A stretch of DNA of 64,000 bases from Bathymodiolus brooksi (Eukaryota; Mollusca; Bivalvia; Mytilida; Modiolidae). Positions within the stretch are counted from its first letter, which is position 1, and every line of letters begins with the position of its first letter. The notes under the pieces were generated by a model. It saw nothing but the letters and a program-made list of their open reading frames with translations. It did no database searches and had not been told where the DNA came from. The stretch is taken from positions 95,190,031-95,254,030 of the forward strand of contig OY804584.1 of NCBI GenBank assembly GCA_963680875.1. Reading direction: 5' to 3'. Positions 33,875 through 45,631 of the stretch are shown piece by piece. Made by a program: the position numbers and the translations under genes.

Positions 33875-33906
33875 AACTCTCCATTCCTTAATAATAATGG
33901 AGAGTT
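33875..33906. repeat. Short palindrome AACTCTCCATT...AATGGAGAGTT
   Basis: It shares the ACTCTCCATTCCTTA arm of the larger hairpin about 200 bases upstream. Confidence 0.7.
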
Positions 33907-34794
33907 TTGACAATAGATTTACATCACAGTTGGATTTTAAATACTGTGAAGAAACTTAGATATCGTATCCATGAAGTTATTTCCACAGAGTGACTTACTT
34001 CGTTATCAACGAGTATAAAATTAAAATATTGCGTTATAAAAAGAATCTCCCACTACTCAATTGATGCGCCTGGACAGCTACTTAAAAGTGAGTGTAGCGT
34101 ATTGAGCACCAACCGTGATGTCAGTGCCACAAAAAGCATTAAAAAAATTCAAGTGTTCGCGACAGTAGCAATTTAACATAGAAACAACGATTTTTTTATT
34201 GTACAAAGTAGCTGAAATTAGCAGTCATGGCGAATATTCATACTATGGATCAGTATTTATCGCCTTTGAGATATTTCCTAATCATAACTTTTGTTAAATT
34301 GCAATATAATGCTCAATAACAATAAGATCAGTGGTATTTACATACTGACAAACCCGGTTATTTATAAATGACCCAACCGGTTTGTATACATGTTTACATT
34401 TTGACCAAGCCGGATTTCAAAAACATCTGTTGACATCATGTTTTAGGGTATAACTAGTTACTAATTGACTTTTCATCAACAAAATAGTATTTTTAAGTAA
34501 AATCAATCATTCATCAATATTTTTTTCTTTTTGGGCAACATTTGATTCATTCGTAAATGCAAGATATAGCGATATTTCAGTTGATTGTAATGATTTTGAA
34601 GCCGGATTCCTTATAACTTATAGAAAAATCTAATTTTGCACTGCAAAAATAAATGATATTTGGACAAAAAATGAAATTAATAATAATAACAATCATAAAG
34701 CATCATAAATCAACATTATATACACAGTATATTTATAAATACTTACGATAATTATCCGTGTCTGCTTTAAGAATACCGCTTTAAAATAGCCCGG

Positions 34795-35040
34795 ATGTTG
34801 ACCAAACATTTTCGATCGGAGCTCTTTGACGACAGTGATATAGTAGTGTATATAAATAATTGTTCATACCAAAGAAAAGGTATTTTATTCAAACCTAATA
34901 AAGTAGATCAAGATGAAATACAAAGAACAGGATGTCTGTGTAAATCCTGTGTTCATCTTTCATTGTACATATCCCGGATCCAAGCCATATATGCTGATGT
35001 CTTAGACAAAAAGGACAAAACTTTGCAAAGCACATCCTAG
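34795..35040 (+). CDS. Unidentified 81-codon reading frame
   Basis: The frame starts MLTKHFRSELFDDSDIVVYI and includes RTGCLCKSCVHLSLYISRIQ. The first 13 codons match a minus-strand ATG at about 31760 (MTDQFRPELFDDS), and the bases GGAGCTCTTTGACGACAGTG are identical. Downstream, a 3'-UTR-like region ends AATAAAATATTGAATCTGAA near 35371-35390, with a GAATCT repeat that looks like a LINE tail. It may be the 3' part of a LINE or a small gene. I do not recognise the product. Confidence 0.3.
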   Translation: MLTKHFRSELFDDSDIVVYINNCSYQRKGILFKPNKVDQDEIQRTGCLCKSCVHLSLYISRIQAIYADVLDKKDKTLQSTS

Positions 35041-35465
35041 TACCATAAATTAAGACCAAATTATGAGGTATAATACGTAATTGGATAAATATTTCACCGC
35101 ATGCCAACTTTTTAATCATCTTTCTTTATGATGGTTTCTTTTTAATATTTTAGGTAGAAGAAATAGTTTTTTATATTCTTGATTGATAGTTAAGTTTTTA
35201 TAGAACTGAAATGTTTTATAGACATGATTTAAAGTTTTGATTTATTGAAATGTATATAGTCTCTCATAATTCTTTATAGAATGGCACTTGTATCTTATCT
35301 ATAAAACTTCAGTTTTAATGTATATATTGTGATGATTGTGTATTATATGTATTACAAATGGTGAGACTTTAATAAAATATTGAATCTGAATCTTTTAAAA
35401 CATTAATATTATGAAATTAAAAGACGCTTCTTTCTTAATTAGAATTTATTCTTTTTTGATGAGTA

Positions 35466-35668
35466 ACAATAAAGTACAGAGCCCGTTAACTGACATGATA
35501 AATATTCTTATGACGTTATACGAAATAGTATTTCGCATAAACTAAATTAAAAAAAATTCTATAAACGAAATAAAAAAAAAATTCTCATGTCAGAAAAGGG
35601 GCTCCGTAAACTATTTCGTATAAACAAAATTAAAATTCTCATGTCAGTTACTGGGTTCCACAATAAAG
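35466..35668. mobile_element. 185-bp MITE with 9-bp target duplication (MULE-like)
   Basis: ACAATAAAG occurs at 35466-35474 and 35660-35668. Between them, inverted ends of about 55 bases pair with mismatches: GCCCGTTAACTGACATGATA on the left against GTCAGTTACTGGGTTCC on the right, and further in TATACGAAATAGT against ACTATTTCGTATA. A 9-bp duplication is usual for Mutator-like elements. Confidence 0.75.
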
Positions 35669-36059
35669 CAACATATTAATATGCATTTAGCTTTTCTATT
35701 TTCTTTTCTTCCTTTCATATGAATTTCAAATATAAATATTTGGTGCGGACAGCAGAATCATGAACGCTAAACGATGGAAACTGGCAGAGCATGGGCATAA
35801 CAAACCTGGATATTGCCGATGGCATAGTTGCCTGCAAATTCAATAAGCCATGTGAGGTAGAAATCATTAAATTAGGCCTGCGTTCAACAACATCGCAACT
35901 GTATAGCGAAATCCGTTCACGAAAATAATAAACCGAATTGTTTTCCTTTTTTTTTTGGAAAATTTTACGTTCACGATTTATTGCTTATCATTGACTGTAT
36001 GGAATTAATATTGATAAAGTGTCTGTGTTCAATATAATATCGTAAGTATGTGTTGCGTC

Positions 36060-38525
36060 GGTAGAAAAAAAGTCACAGGAAAAAAAGTCACAATAAATTT
36101 TTTCCACATTTACTATACCCCGAAAAGTCAAGAGTGTGTATAATTATTTTTGCTTTGTTTTTGTTTTTGACGTTTTGTTTTGTCTTGTTTTTTTATTTGT
36201 TTGTGTGTTTTTTGTCTTGTTTTTGTTTTGATATTTATTCAAGAACTTGATTGAGAACCAAATTCGATTGATGTCTATGTATTCAACCTCAACTCCTTCT
36301 AATTATAAAGGAATGATTCTTAATGAGGCCTTGATATATGAGAACCAAAATTTTATTCATTGATATTCACCCATCTAACTCTTTCTAATTAGAAAATAAT
36401 ATAAAAAAAGCAATGAATTAGCATTTACATTTAATTAATCACATCAATGATTGGAGCATTTATAAGTCATATAACAAATAACATATGAAATATATCAAAT
36501 CATAACGATATAATGATGAACATACAAACATTGAAAATTTCCAGTTTAAAATTGTACATGTTCATAATGTCAATTGTCTCTTAAGCACTAATATTGGTGA
36601 TTGAGTCTGATGTTCCACCCAACTCCACACAAGTACTCGGCAATGGTCTTCCGGCCAGTAGTGAGGTCTCTACATAGGTTCTGTAAACGCTCCTGGAGCT
36701 GAACATGTCTCTGTTGAGTACGATTAGCTGGTGGATTACCGACGGCATCTTGCTAGATAATAGTACGGACAGTAGCTTCTTCCTTTTGACACCACTCGAT
36801 GACACGCCATATAGACGGATGGGCATGTCCTACCAGGTTGAAGAAATTGTTGTTCCAGCCCTCGCACATGTTGTTGGTTCTGGCATCACCGTTGACTGTA
36901 GCATCATGTACGTTCCAAATGGCTGGTGGAAACATAGGTGGGCTACGTGTTAAGACCAGACGGACAGCTTGATTGTGTGCTGGATTCTGCTGTCTAAGTC
37001 TACCACTGATGTAAGTTGAATCAAAGTAATCTAGGAGCTTAGCTGCCTCTGGTGGGTCATCAGGGCATAGTGTTCTAAGCAGATGAATACCATTGGTCAA
37101 ATCAGGTACTGGTAAAAAGGCAAGACCATCCATCATACCACAGAACACTCTGAAGTCGTCGTCCTTCTTGTAGAGAGGCACCAAACCAAGCTGCAGTATC
37201 TGTCGCTATGATGCTTGTGTCAGGTGGTAGAAACAGCCCTAGTGGTTGATGTGGCGACCAAATACAGCTGTAACTGCACGAAGAACTGCATCTTCAAAGT
37301 CTGGACATTGAAATGTAGGTTGCTGGCATGGCAGTTTAAACAATAGACTGGAAGAGTTCCCTGTAAGTATCTTGACATTTATTTGGCAGGAACGCATATA
37401 CTGCAGTGCCTGTTACATCTTTGAATGGAACCGGGATGGTGTCTAGCTGTTTAAATGGGTGCGGAGGTACAGAGAAGGTACCGTCCATGAAGAAGGTCTG
37501 GGCATTGGCTAATCTTTCCAAACTCTCTGGTGAGTAAAAGACTAACAATCTGTTTTCTGCATTCTGGCCGTTGTCGTATTGCAGGAACTGTTGGTTGTTG
37601 TTGTGTACTCCTCAGGCAATCTGACATCTGCATAGGTGGCTGGGACTGGAGGAGTTGGACGCGGGTATCGAATTGTGCGTTTGGGGTTTTCTTCACGGGG
37701 CAGCAAGGCTTGGACATTGTCGTCACACTGGGACACAACCTGGGCAAAGATCTGGCTGGGTTTGTCTCTGGTGTTGGTTGCCAAGTCTTTCATGGCTTTT
37801 CTGGTTTTTGAGTACTTGATGCTTGTTTCACTGGGAGCGTGATTGTGTGGCTGCCCAGGAACTGGATTTTCATTCTGAAGTGTAGTGCTAAGGTTTCCTC
37901 TGCATCCTATGCTTGACCGTTTAACACACTTCCACCACTGATTGGTCTTCCTGGTAGCATGTTTGGTATACATGTACCCCTGGTAGCACAGCTTGGAACC
38001 ACCTCTGTTGCTTGGTATAATCTCCATTTTCGTTTAATAGTGAATGTTAACGGTTTCCTTTTATACAAAAAGTGAAAGAAACCATACATTTTGCTCTGAA
38101 TTAACTAGGGCATGGAATACACCAGGTATGGTTTCACCATATGTTGATGTTCAACAATTTCTTTCATAATTGTATTCTTAACTATTAAAAATGACCTATG
38201 CATGTCTGTGTATAAACATTATGACAATAGCAATCAAGTGGCTTCTTTTTACCCCTTTCCATTTAAATCATTATGGTTTGAGTCATTTATGAATTAAATA
38301 CATGTACTAAATAAACAACTGGGTCTCTATTCAGGAAGAATATATTAATTACAGTATAAACAAATTAACGATTAAGGCATTGAAATAATTTTTTACAAAA
38401 AACTTTAGTTATCTGAAAGATGACATTATATATGTGACTTTTTTTCCTGTGACTTTTTTCTTGTGACTTCTTTTCCTGCGACTTTTCATCCATGACTTTT
38501 TTTCCGTGACTTTTTTCCCTACATT
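36060..38525 (-). mobile_element. FLYWCH/MULE-type DNA transposon, degraded
   Basis: Around the broken transposase the ends carry inverted repeats of a GAAAAAAAGTCACAG motif: two units on the left at 36062-36092, and about five inverted units on the right at 38431-38518. Repeated subterminal motifs are common in DNA transposons. I could not find a matching 9-bp duplication, so the exact termini are uncertain. Confidence 0.68.
36588..38027 (-). pseudogene. Transposase with FLYWCH zinc finger and MULE domain, broken
   Basis: The N-terminal frame from ATG 38027 has a FLYWCH-type finger: GSKLCYQGYMYTK, NQWWKCVKR, GCRGNLSTT and HNH. A frame change near 37545 leads to RLANAQTFFMDGTFSVPP, the first catalytic Asp region of MULE transposases, then YAFLPNKCQDTYRELF. 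A further frame holds CPDFEDAVLRAVTAVFG, FCGMMDGLAFLPV and NNMCEGWNNNFFNLVGHAHP, typical of the C-terminal half. In-frame stops lie at 37239-37241, 37206-37208 and 36753-36755; coding similarity resumes after each and ends with LCGVGWNIRLN before TAG at 36588. With at least one frameshift and three stops it is inactive. Confidence 0.85.
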
Positions 38526-38959
38526 CTCTCCATATACATTGTTATTGTCTGTAAGTGTACTGGTATAGTGTAAATGTAAAGGGTCTCCTTTCCAATTCAA
38601 ATGGACTTACACCCGACGATCACCGCTACAATTTTGTTTCTATTATACTACGCCAAATTGACAAGAAAACGTAAAACGTTTCCCTTTTTATATAAACTTA
38701 CAAAATAAGGAATAGAACTCTATATTTGAAAAGCCCAATTTCCATACACTTCGGTAAATTATTGATAATACCATTTATGATGAACAAAATCATATATTCT
38801 GTACAAATAATTATCTGTTTGTCCCATAATTAATTTCTACGCTTCATTGTGACATATATGACAATGCAGACTGTAAAGACTCTCGTGTATATAATTTTAG
38901 GAAGCTTATACATTCCAAATAAATATTAATGTTAGGCATATTAAACCTTTTAAAACTAT

Positions 38960-39930
38960 GTTCCACGATATAGCGTGGAAATCATCGTGGAAAAGATTAA
39001 TATGTCGTGTTCACCACACATACATGTATATTAATCTCTTCCACGATGATGTCCACGCTATATCGTGTTCAAAACGGTAGCATCCCAAATTGCCGATTCC
39101 CAGTTTGCCGAATCCCAAATTGCCGAGTCCAATTAGCCGATTCCCAAATTGCCGACATATGAAAAATATTGTTATTGCAAGTAGAATAATGCTTCTAATT
39201 TATGAAGGAATATTGTAAATAATTAAATAAATATTTCTTTTGAAATGGTCCGACATACAAGGGAGTTTAGATTATAGCATTCGAGCTCAAAGTCAAAAGG
39301 ATATACGGTGGATTAGTCCTGCAGACAACCATGATTTCTGTCAAGATGAAGGATGCCAAGAAATAATTTCAAAACATATGCTCTGTGAATAATAACTAGC
39401 ATAGAGAATACACATTTTTGTTTTGTAAATAGGTCCCAAATTTTGCATTTGAGCGAGACTTAGTAAAACTCTAAATAAACATTTACTTATTTGTAGTTTA
39501 TTTCCATTGTTCTTCAATTATTTGAGTAATGAGGATCGGCATCTCCCATTCATCAGTGCATTTGATTATGGTTTTTCTAATTATAATTGCGCGAAAAATT
39601 ACTGCTTTCAATAAAATATGTACACATCATCAATATTTTTTTTTATATTATTATGAAACTTTGTCATTTTTAACAAAAGTCGGCAATATGGGATTCGGCA
39701 AAATGGACTCTGCAATATGGGATTCGGCAATCTGGTACTAATTCGTTCAAAACACATATATTAATCTTTTCCACGGTGATTTCCACGCTATATCGTGGAA
39801 AAAACACACGTATAATAAAAGTTAATCCCTTCCACGATGATACCACCGCGGATGAAAAATATCAGTTTACCTGTTCCGTCGTGTTTTCCGCGACGGGGCC
39901 ATCGTGGAAAGGATTAATTTCCGTGACAGA
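38960..39930. repeat. Palindromic repeat cluster (TTCCACGAT / CACGCTATATCGTG)
   Basis: TTCCACGATATAGCGTGGAA and ATCATCGTGGAA near 38960-39000 are inverted at about 39035-39070, and further copies lie at 39755-39800 and 39825-39920. A separate element (39076-39744) interrupts the cluster. Confidence 0.72.
39067..39753. mobile_element. 669-bp DNA element with 9-bp target duplication and subterminal tandem motifs
   Basis: GTTCAAAAC at 39067-39075 and 39745-39753 flanks an element whose left end has four to five CCCAAATTGCCGA-like units and whose right end has their inverse (TTCGGCAATATGGGA-like, 39678-39735). The flanks read across as one repeat, which supports insertion into the palindromic cluster. 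It is non-autonomous and of Mutator-like duplication size. Confidence 0.75.
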
Positions 39931-40540
39931 ATAGTGGGAAATGTAAAAAAAAAAACACGCTGTTCCCTCTGTAGATAAACTACTATTGAAACAAAGAAGT
40001 TGTACGTATTGCGGGATATTCAAAACGGGCTGCTTCTTTTTTTTTTAATAGTACTGTATCTTATACTTAAAACCATTTCGCTTGAACAGTTGACTACAGA
40101 ACGACATGGATATAAATTCCTAACGGTGTATACGTGTATCACATTTCATTTCTTACATTAGCATTAGGGGAAAAGGGTGTATTTAACTCTTATAAAAAGA
40201 TTTCGATGCTACATTTTTGTAACTGAAAAAAAAATGCACTCTGAAGCAGAATTTGTGTTCCAATCTCGATCTAGACACCTTTTCAAATAACATAGTTGGT
40301 ACTTCATATCATTTAAAGGGGAGCTTATTCAAAATAAATCCCAAAACGGCTAATGATGAAAAAAATTAATAGCAATAATAAATTTATGTTTGTAATAAAC
40401 AATCCAAAGGGAACACATTGATGATTATTTTCCAAAATTTTCCAACAAAAAATATTCTTTATCTGTATGATATATCCAGTTTAAGGAAAGGAAATCTTAA
40501 TTGACCTTCCCTACATTATTTAACTCAGTAGTCCGTTAGG

Positions 40541-40790
40541 GGCCTTCGTGGACGTGATCGTTTGGTAGCTGGATTTACAACTACCTATGCAATCAGTACC
40601 TTTCACCAATAACGTTATGAGTTCGAATCTCGCCCAGGCGATACAACATTATGTTATAAAGTTTGCCAGTGATTTGTGGCAGATCCGTGTTTTTCTCTGT
40701 GCACACCGTTTTCCTCCACCAATAAAATTGACCCCCACGATATAACTGAAATTTGTTGAAAGTGGTGTTAAACACAAAACCCAGTAGTCC
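40541..40790 (+). repeat. tRNA-headed SINE, full-length copy
   Basis: The head GTGATCGTTTGGTAGCTGGA and B-box-like GAGTTCGAATCTC match the 5111-type SINE, and the tail is CACGATATAACTGAAATTTG ending GTGTTAAACAC. Confidence 0.8.
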
Positions 40791-41329
40791 GTACGTTTAC
40801 ATTTTACTTATGTTTTTTTTTTATTGTATAGAACGCTGGGTTTTATGCAAATTCCCGATTTTTTCGTAGCATTTCTGAAATTGTATTTCAAATCGTTTGA
40901 CTGTTCATTTCAATAACATGCAGCTAACTAAAGTTATAAATAACGTTTTTACCTGCATTAAAATGGAATAAACCCACAAAAATAATGTGGCATATATACT
41001 ACAATGAAATAAATTTGATAATTGGGATAGTATAGTGGTGCGTGAATATGTCAACAGATAAGAAAAGTTTCTTTGTAGATGCCAAAAGAGTTATCGGAAT
41101 GCAATGCAATGGCCAATCGAAAAAGGAAAAAATGATAAACAGTGGTCTAAAAATAAACTACACAGAAAACTTCAAAGATTGAGCAGCAGGAATCACACTT
41201 AAAACCTGGACGGAACTCTGTCGGTGACAACTTGAGCCTTTAGTTTTACACTGTATGGAAGTTCCAGGTTTTGTACCATGGTCCGCCAGTCTGAGTGTAC
41301 AAAATAGTTGAGTGCTACCAAAATCTGTC

Positions 41330-41875
41330 GAAAATAATTTAAAATAGTAAGAAACAGCAAATGTTCTTTATTTAACTATTTATCATAAGTTATGCCATGC
41401 ATAATACATCTGCTCAAAATCTTTCCAAAATAAATGCTATGATTAATCCGCTTGTTGTCGAATCTTTAACAGTTAGTAACACTACACGAAGAAGGAATAT
41501 ATTATATTTCTTATTTCTTATATGTATAATGTTGTACCAAATAATTTTAAAGAGTGTGATTTAGATTTGAAGATTGCTTAAATATAGATAGACCTAGATA
41601 TATTCATGATTCAAAATTTTGTATTTGGAGACGGTGTCTTTATCATTCTATTTTGTTCACTTAGAGGTAGTATTTCCCAAAATACAGGTACTTTAAAATG
41701 TTGAAATGAAGTTCATCAGTATTGCAGTGTGAGTAACCAAGATACATGCCAATATGGCTTGTAAACGTCCGTTGTATTTCTTAATATGTTCATAATAAAA
41801 CTCTTTTCTTACGACTTAAAGACTTATACTTTTATTTTACATATAGTCGTCAACAAAATCTATACTTCTAACAGG
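41330..41875 (+). repeat. Dispersed sequence with a diverged second copy at 51130-52335
   Basis: The two stretches share, in order, AAAATAAATGCTAT, GCTTGTTGTTGAA-like, ACACGAAGAAGGAATATAT, ATAATTTTAAAGAGT, TTTAAAATGTTGAAATGAAG and TAATAAAACTCTTTTCTTAC. The second copy carries two transposon insertions that this copy lacks, so this is the empty-site version. Its nature (transposon or duplicated UTR) is unknown. Confidence 0.65.
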
Positions 41876-41954
41876 TAATACCACCCCACGCTGTACTAGT
41901 TAAACCTTCAATGTTTGCACTGTCCAAGTTTTATAGGAACAGCAGCGTCACCAA

Positions 41955-43416
41955 ATGGGAGACAGACATGGGGTAATCGTAATTTGTAATTGTAATCAGT
42001 TGTAATCGATTACATTTTTTTATGTAATCGGATGTAATCTGTAATCGGCCATTTTTTAGATTACATGTAATCGTAATGTAATCGATTACATTCATTTTGA
42101 CCCTGTAATCATGATTACTTTCTGATTACATTTAGATTACTTTTCATCATTTTGACTTATTATTTTCTTAACTGAAACATATATCTCCTTAGATATTTAT
42201 TGTATGATTTATGTAAATGAATTTTCTTCATGGAATTTATTTAACAAATAATGTAGAATGGCTTAATAGAAAGCATATAAAGTTTATTGACATCTAAATA
42301 AAAAAATATGTTATGAAATTTAAAAAAAAAACTCTATTAAAATAAAGTGGCAATCACAACATGACCAAAAGATATTTTACAATCAAAACTATCACAAGTA
42401 CAAAAAAAATATTAAGTATGGCTTCAAAGACTTGATATCCAAACAAATAATATCTCAATTTCAACAGCTCTAAAATTTTAAATTATAATTTATTAAACCT
42501 ATTTACATAAATTAAAGATTTAGTTTTCATATTTAGACTGAGAAATTATGCATATTTTGAAGCAAATGTTTAGAATCAGAATGACTTGGGTTTTTTTATC
42601 TTCTGAATTATATATCAAGGACACCCATGTAAATGGTGTGAAATTTAGTAATGCTAATTGCTACATAATTTGGTGTCATAAATAAGACCTTAATTACAAA
42701 TTTTATCTGTGGCTCAGGGTAACTGCTAGTTTATTATCCACAATAAACTATTGAAATTATTTGATATATATTATTAAAATGTGCAAATGTATTATAATAT
42801 TTACTAATAGTATAAGATGGAATGAATATTGGTCATAATAATAAGACACAGCTTATTTTATGAAAAAAGGAAAATGAGAATTGCTATTTATAATTTACAA
42901 CGTAAATGATATATTTATTAATTAACCATAAAATTTTATCTTATAATGGGTAATTATAAAATCATAAACTCGGCCACTATAAAAAGACTAAGCCAATATC
43001 GATATTGGTTTAGTTTTTTTTATATTGGCCGAGTTTATGATTTTATATTGTAAAGACAGTTTAGGTTGTATTGACAACAATAATATAGAGTTAATTAACA
43101 ATGTATCTTATTGCATGTAATGATCACATTAAAACTGAATTGTAATTCATTGTTTGGAGTAAGAAATACATTAAAAAAGGAGATATTGGATAGATGCATA
43201 CGAGACAAAATTATAACATAAAACACTGATATTGGTTGTCATGACATTAAATGTAATCGGTAATGTAATCGATTACATTTACAAAGTAATTGTAATTTAA
43301 TCGATTACATTTGAAAATTGATGTAATCGTAATGTAATGTAATCATGAAAATTGCAAAGTAATTGTAATGTAATCGATTACATTTGAAAGTAATTGACCC
43401 CAAGTCTGATGGGAGA
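41955..43416. mobile_element. 1446-bp non-autonomous hAT element with 8-bp target duplication
   Basis: ATGGGAGA at 41955-41962 and 43409-43416 flanks inverted ends CAGACATGGGGT on the left and ACCCCAAGTCTG on the right. Both subterminal regions (to about 42130, and from about 43245) are filled with TGTAATCGATTACA-type palindromes in many variants, as hAT transposase-binding regions often are. The middle is AT-rich and has no transposase frame. Confidence 0.88.
42956..43046. repeat. 91-bp long hairpin inside the hAT element
   Basis: The arm beginning ATAAAATCATAAACTCGGCC is matched by its inverse ending GGCCGAGTTTATGATTTTAT. The centre CCAATATCGATATTGG is also palindromic. It is probably a small MITE nested in the larger element, and its TA flanks would suit a Tc1/mariner-type insertion. 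Confidence 0.78.
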
Positions 43417-43732
43417 AGCAATCGAATGGTCCCTATTGCTGGTGTCTAAAAGCTTTGAACTATTTATAGTTTATTTTGTTGGTTCAAAAGCCCATGGAGA
43501 TTGATACAGCTTTTATGTTATTTTGTTTATATGTTTGCAGAACTGAAATACAAATCATCTTGCTACTATTTAATGGGGAAAAAACTTGTTGTAAAGCTAC
43601 ATGTACCGCTGTATTTCATTGCCCCTGTCTTCAAGTTTATTTAACCTGGCATACACACATAACGAAAACAAGATTACATACATAACATTGAACCATATAT
43701 ATGTAGATATACAGATATACTAAAAATGTATC

Positions 43733-44008
43733 AGTAGACTCAGTGCCATATTAACGCATGGGCACGCTGAGCAGTTGCCCGGGGGCCCCATGAGCATAGG
43801 GATCATATGCTAATCTTTGTATGCTGTGTGCGGCATGTTTTTTAATGTTTAAACACTGATTTTTTAGGAAGTACCTATACAATAACTATATATTTAATTT
43901 AATCGACATTTACATTTATATTCCTGCGAATGGTTGTATAGGTAGCCGTCTCGGTGTACTGCTATGCCCGGGGTCCTATGATGCTGTTAAGACGGCCCTG
44001 AGTAGACT
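43733..44008. mobile_element. hAT MITE, 260 bp, with perfect 8-bp duplication
   Basis: AGTAGACT at 43733-43740 and 44001-44008 flanks a core from CAGTGCCATATTAACGC to TGTTAAGACGGCCCTG. The ends are imperfect inverses (CAGtGCC / GGCCCTG). A second copy in the same orientation is at 51917-52175. Confidence 0.88.
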
Positions 44009-45336
44009 AGCTTTCCCCAGATTCACAAAACATATACAAAACAATGTAACCCAAGATTCATTTTTATTTAATTAAGATTTAATAAACTTAAATATTCCAT
44101 CAGTTTCATCCGGTTCAAGTTCTAGATATGAAAATTTACAGGAATAGAAAATAGATTTGAGGGTTACGAGTGTTATTTGGGTTTTTTTTCACTTCATCTG
44201 TAGGCCATTATAAAAAAGTAACATTTTATTTTGTAAAAAAGAGATGTGAGGGGAACAAAAGAAACAAATCTATCATTACACCATGCACACTCAGATATTC
44301 ACTATGTTTGCAAATATACCAATTTTTGCCATTTTTTTTTCAAAAGTATTTCAACTCAAAATATAATTTAACAACTTATTTTAACAGAGAGTTGTCGAAT
44401 AATTCAATATGAACATCTACTGATATACCCAATACATGCAGAGACATAATTGTGTTATATGTCTCTGATACATGAATAAGTAATACATTGATATTCAATA
44501 TTTTCTTTTGTACATGACGCCCAGGACCAGGTACACGATTGCGTGATACTGATAGTGATAGAAGTTGACATGGATAATTACACCATTTTACAATTGATTA
44601 GCAATCACTTCACAGAAACCTTTTATTTTTTTATATATGAAATAAACAATTGATTAATTATCGAATCGACGACAAATTTAGTTTACCGTAATTAAATAAA
44701 GCAAAAAATTATATTGTTTTCATATTTGCCGCAGATAGAGTTAACAAATATTGTTACCTCCTTTTATCGGTGCGCCGGATCACTTGGGTGTTTTATTGTT
44801 TTCGAAATTGATTAAATATTGAATACGTACACTTCGACATGAAAGTTCTAGAATATACGCGTCAAAAAATTCACAGTTGAAAACATATTAATAAAGAGCA
44901 GATAATAAAGATATATGATTTTGCTACGAGACCAATGAAAAACTTGACCGAAGACGATGATTTACAATTTTACACCATTGGCCAACAGGAATCGTCAATT
45001 TTCCGCGTTTTATCTTGTCTTAAACTCCATTCTTGGCTGTATAGTAGCTCACGTAGCACTTTTCTTAAACAAAAACAAAAAATCTTTCAGAAAATATCCA
45101 GTTTTTAATTCAACTTTCACTCTAAATACTAGAACTTTTCGAAATTAGTTAAGGCACTGATGGTAGTCACGTGACCATCTTTTTATCAACAGAAATCCAC
45201 GTTGACTCGCACAAAGTTGAAACATTTTCACTTTCGAACATGTATAAATAACTGGTTGCAATATGCATCAAATATTGTTATGTTTTACTCATTAATTTGT
45301 ATTACATACCTGACCCCCTTTTTTATTGCATGCAAT
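44009..45336. other. AT-rich stretch with no supported feature
   Basis: Several short open frames occur but none has a recognisable motif or splice context, and no paired repeats were seen. Confidence 0.5.
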
Positions 45337-45431
45337 CTTAGAAACAGCCTTAACACACCTGCGTTCCGCGAATTACAATCGGTGTCCGTGATGGACGCGC
45401 GGATATGGCGTAATCCATCCTAGCTGTAGTG
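45337..45431 (+). repeat. CpG-rich dispersed repeat
   Basis: GAAACAGCCTTAACACACCT, TTCCGCGAATTACAATCGG and GGCGTAATCCATCCTAGCTG match, in inverted form, parts of 28400-28512 and 22862-22905. Confidence 0.5.
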
Positions 45432-45631
45432 TAATTAATATTTATATTAAACATTAATACTAAAGAGTTCGCGAAATTGCATATGGGTTTGGTTGTCCTA
45501 GTGAAAAAAATGTCAGTCCTCATTAATGTTCTATTGCAAAATACCAATCTTGTGTCAGTCCTTAGCAAAATCTGCCCAAATTTTGGTGGTCATGTCTGAC
45601 AGGATTGACACATTTCGCGAACTCTGATACT
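45432..45631. mobile_element. MITE of about 165 bp with AGAGTTCGCGAAAT ends
   Basis: The inverted ends AGAGTTCGCGAAAT (near 45463) and ATTTCGCGAACTCT (near 45612) face each other. The sequence to the left (ATTAATATTTATATTAAACA) is shared with 22770, so the element copied together with its flank or inserted into an existing repeat. ATACTA occurs beside both ends. Confidence 0.65.

Noticed and set aside
38409..38600. Lys/Ser-rich 63-codon minus frame
   Set aside because: It is the translation of the subterminal GTCAC repeats of the MULE element.
43476..43685. 69-codon Cys-rich frame after the hAT element
   Set aside because: No recognisable motif, no splice sites and no repeat support; it may be chance.
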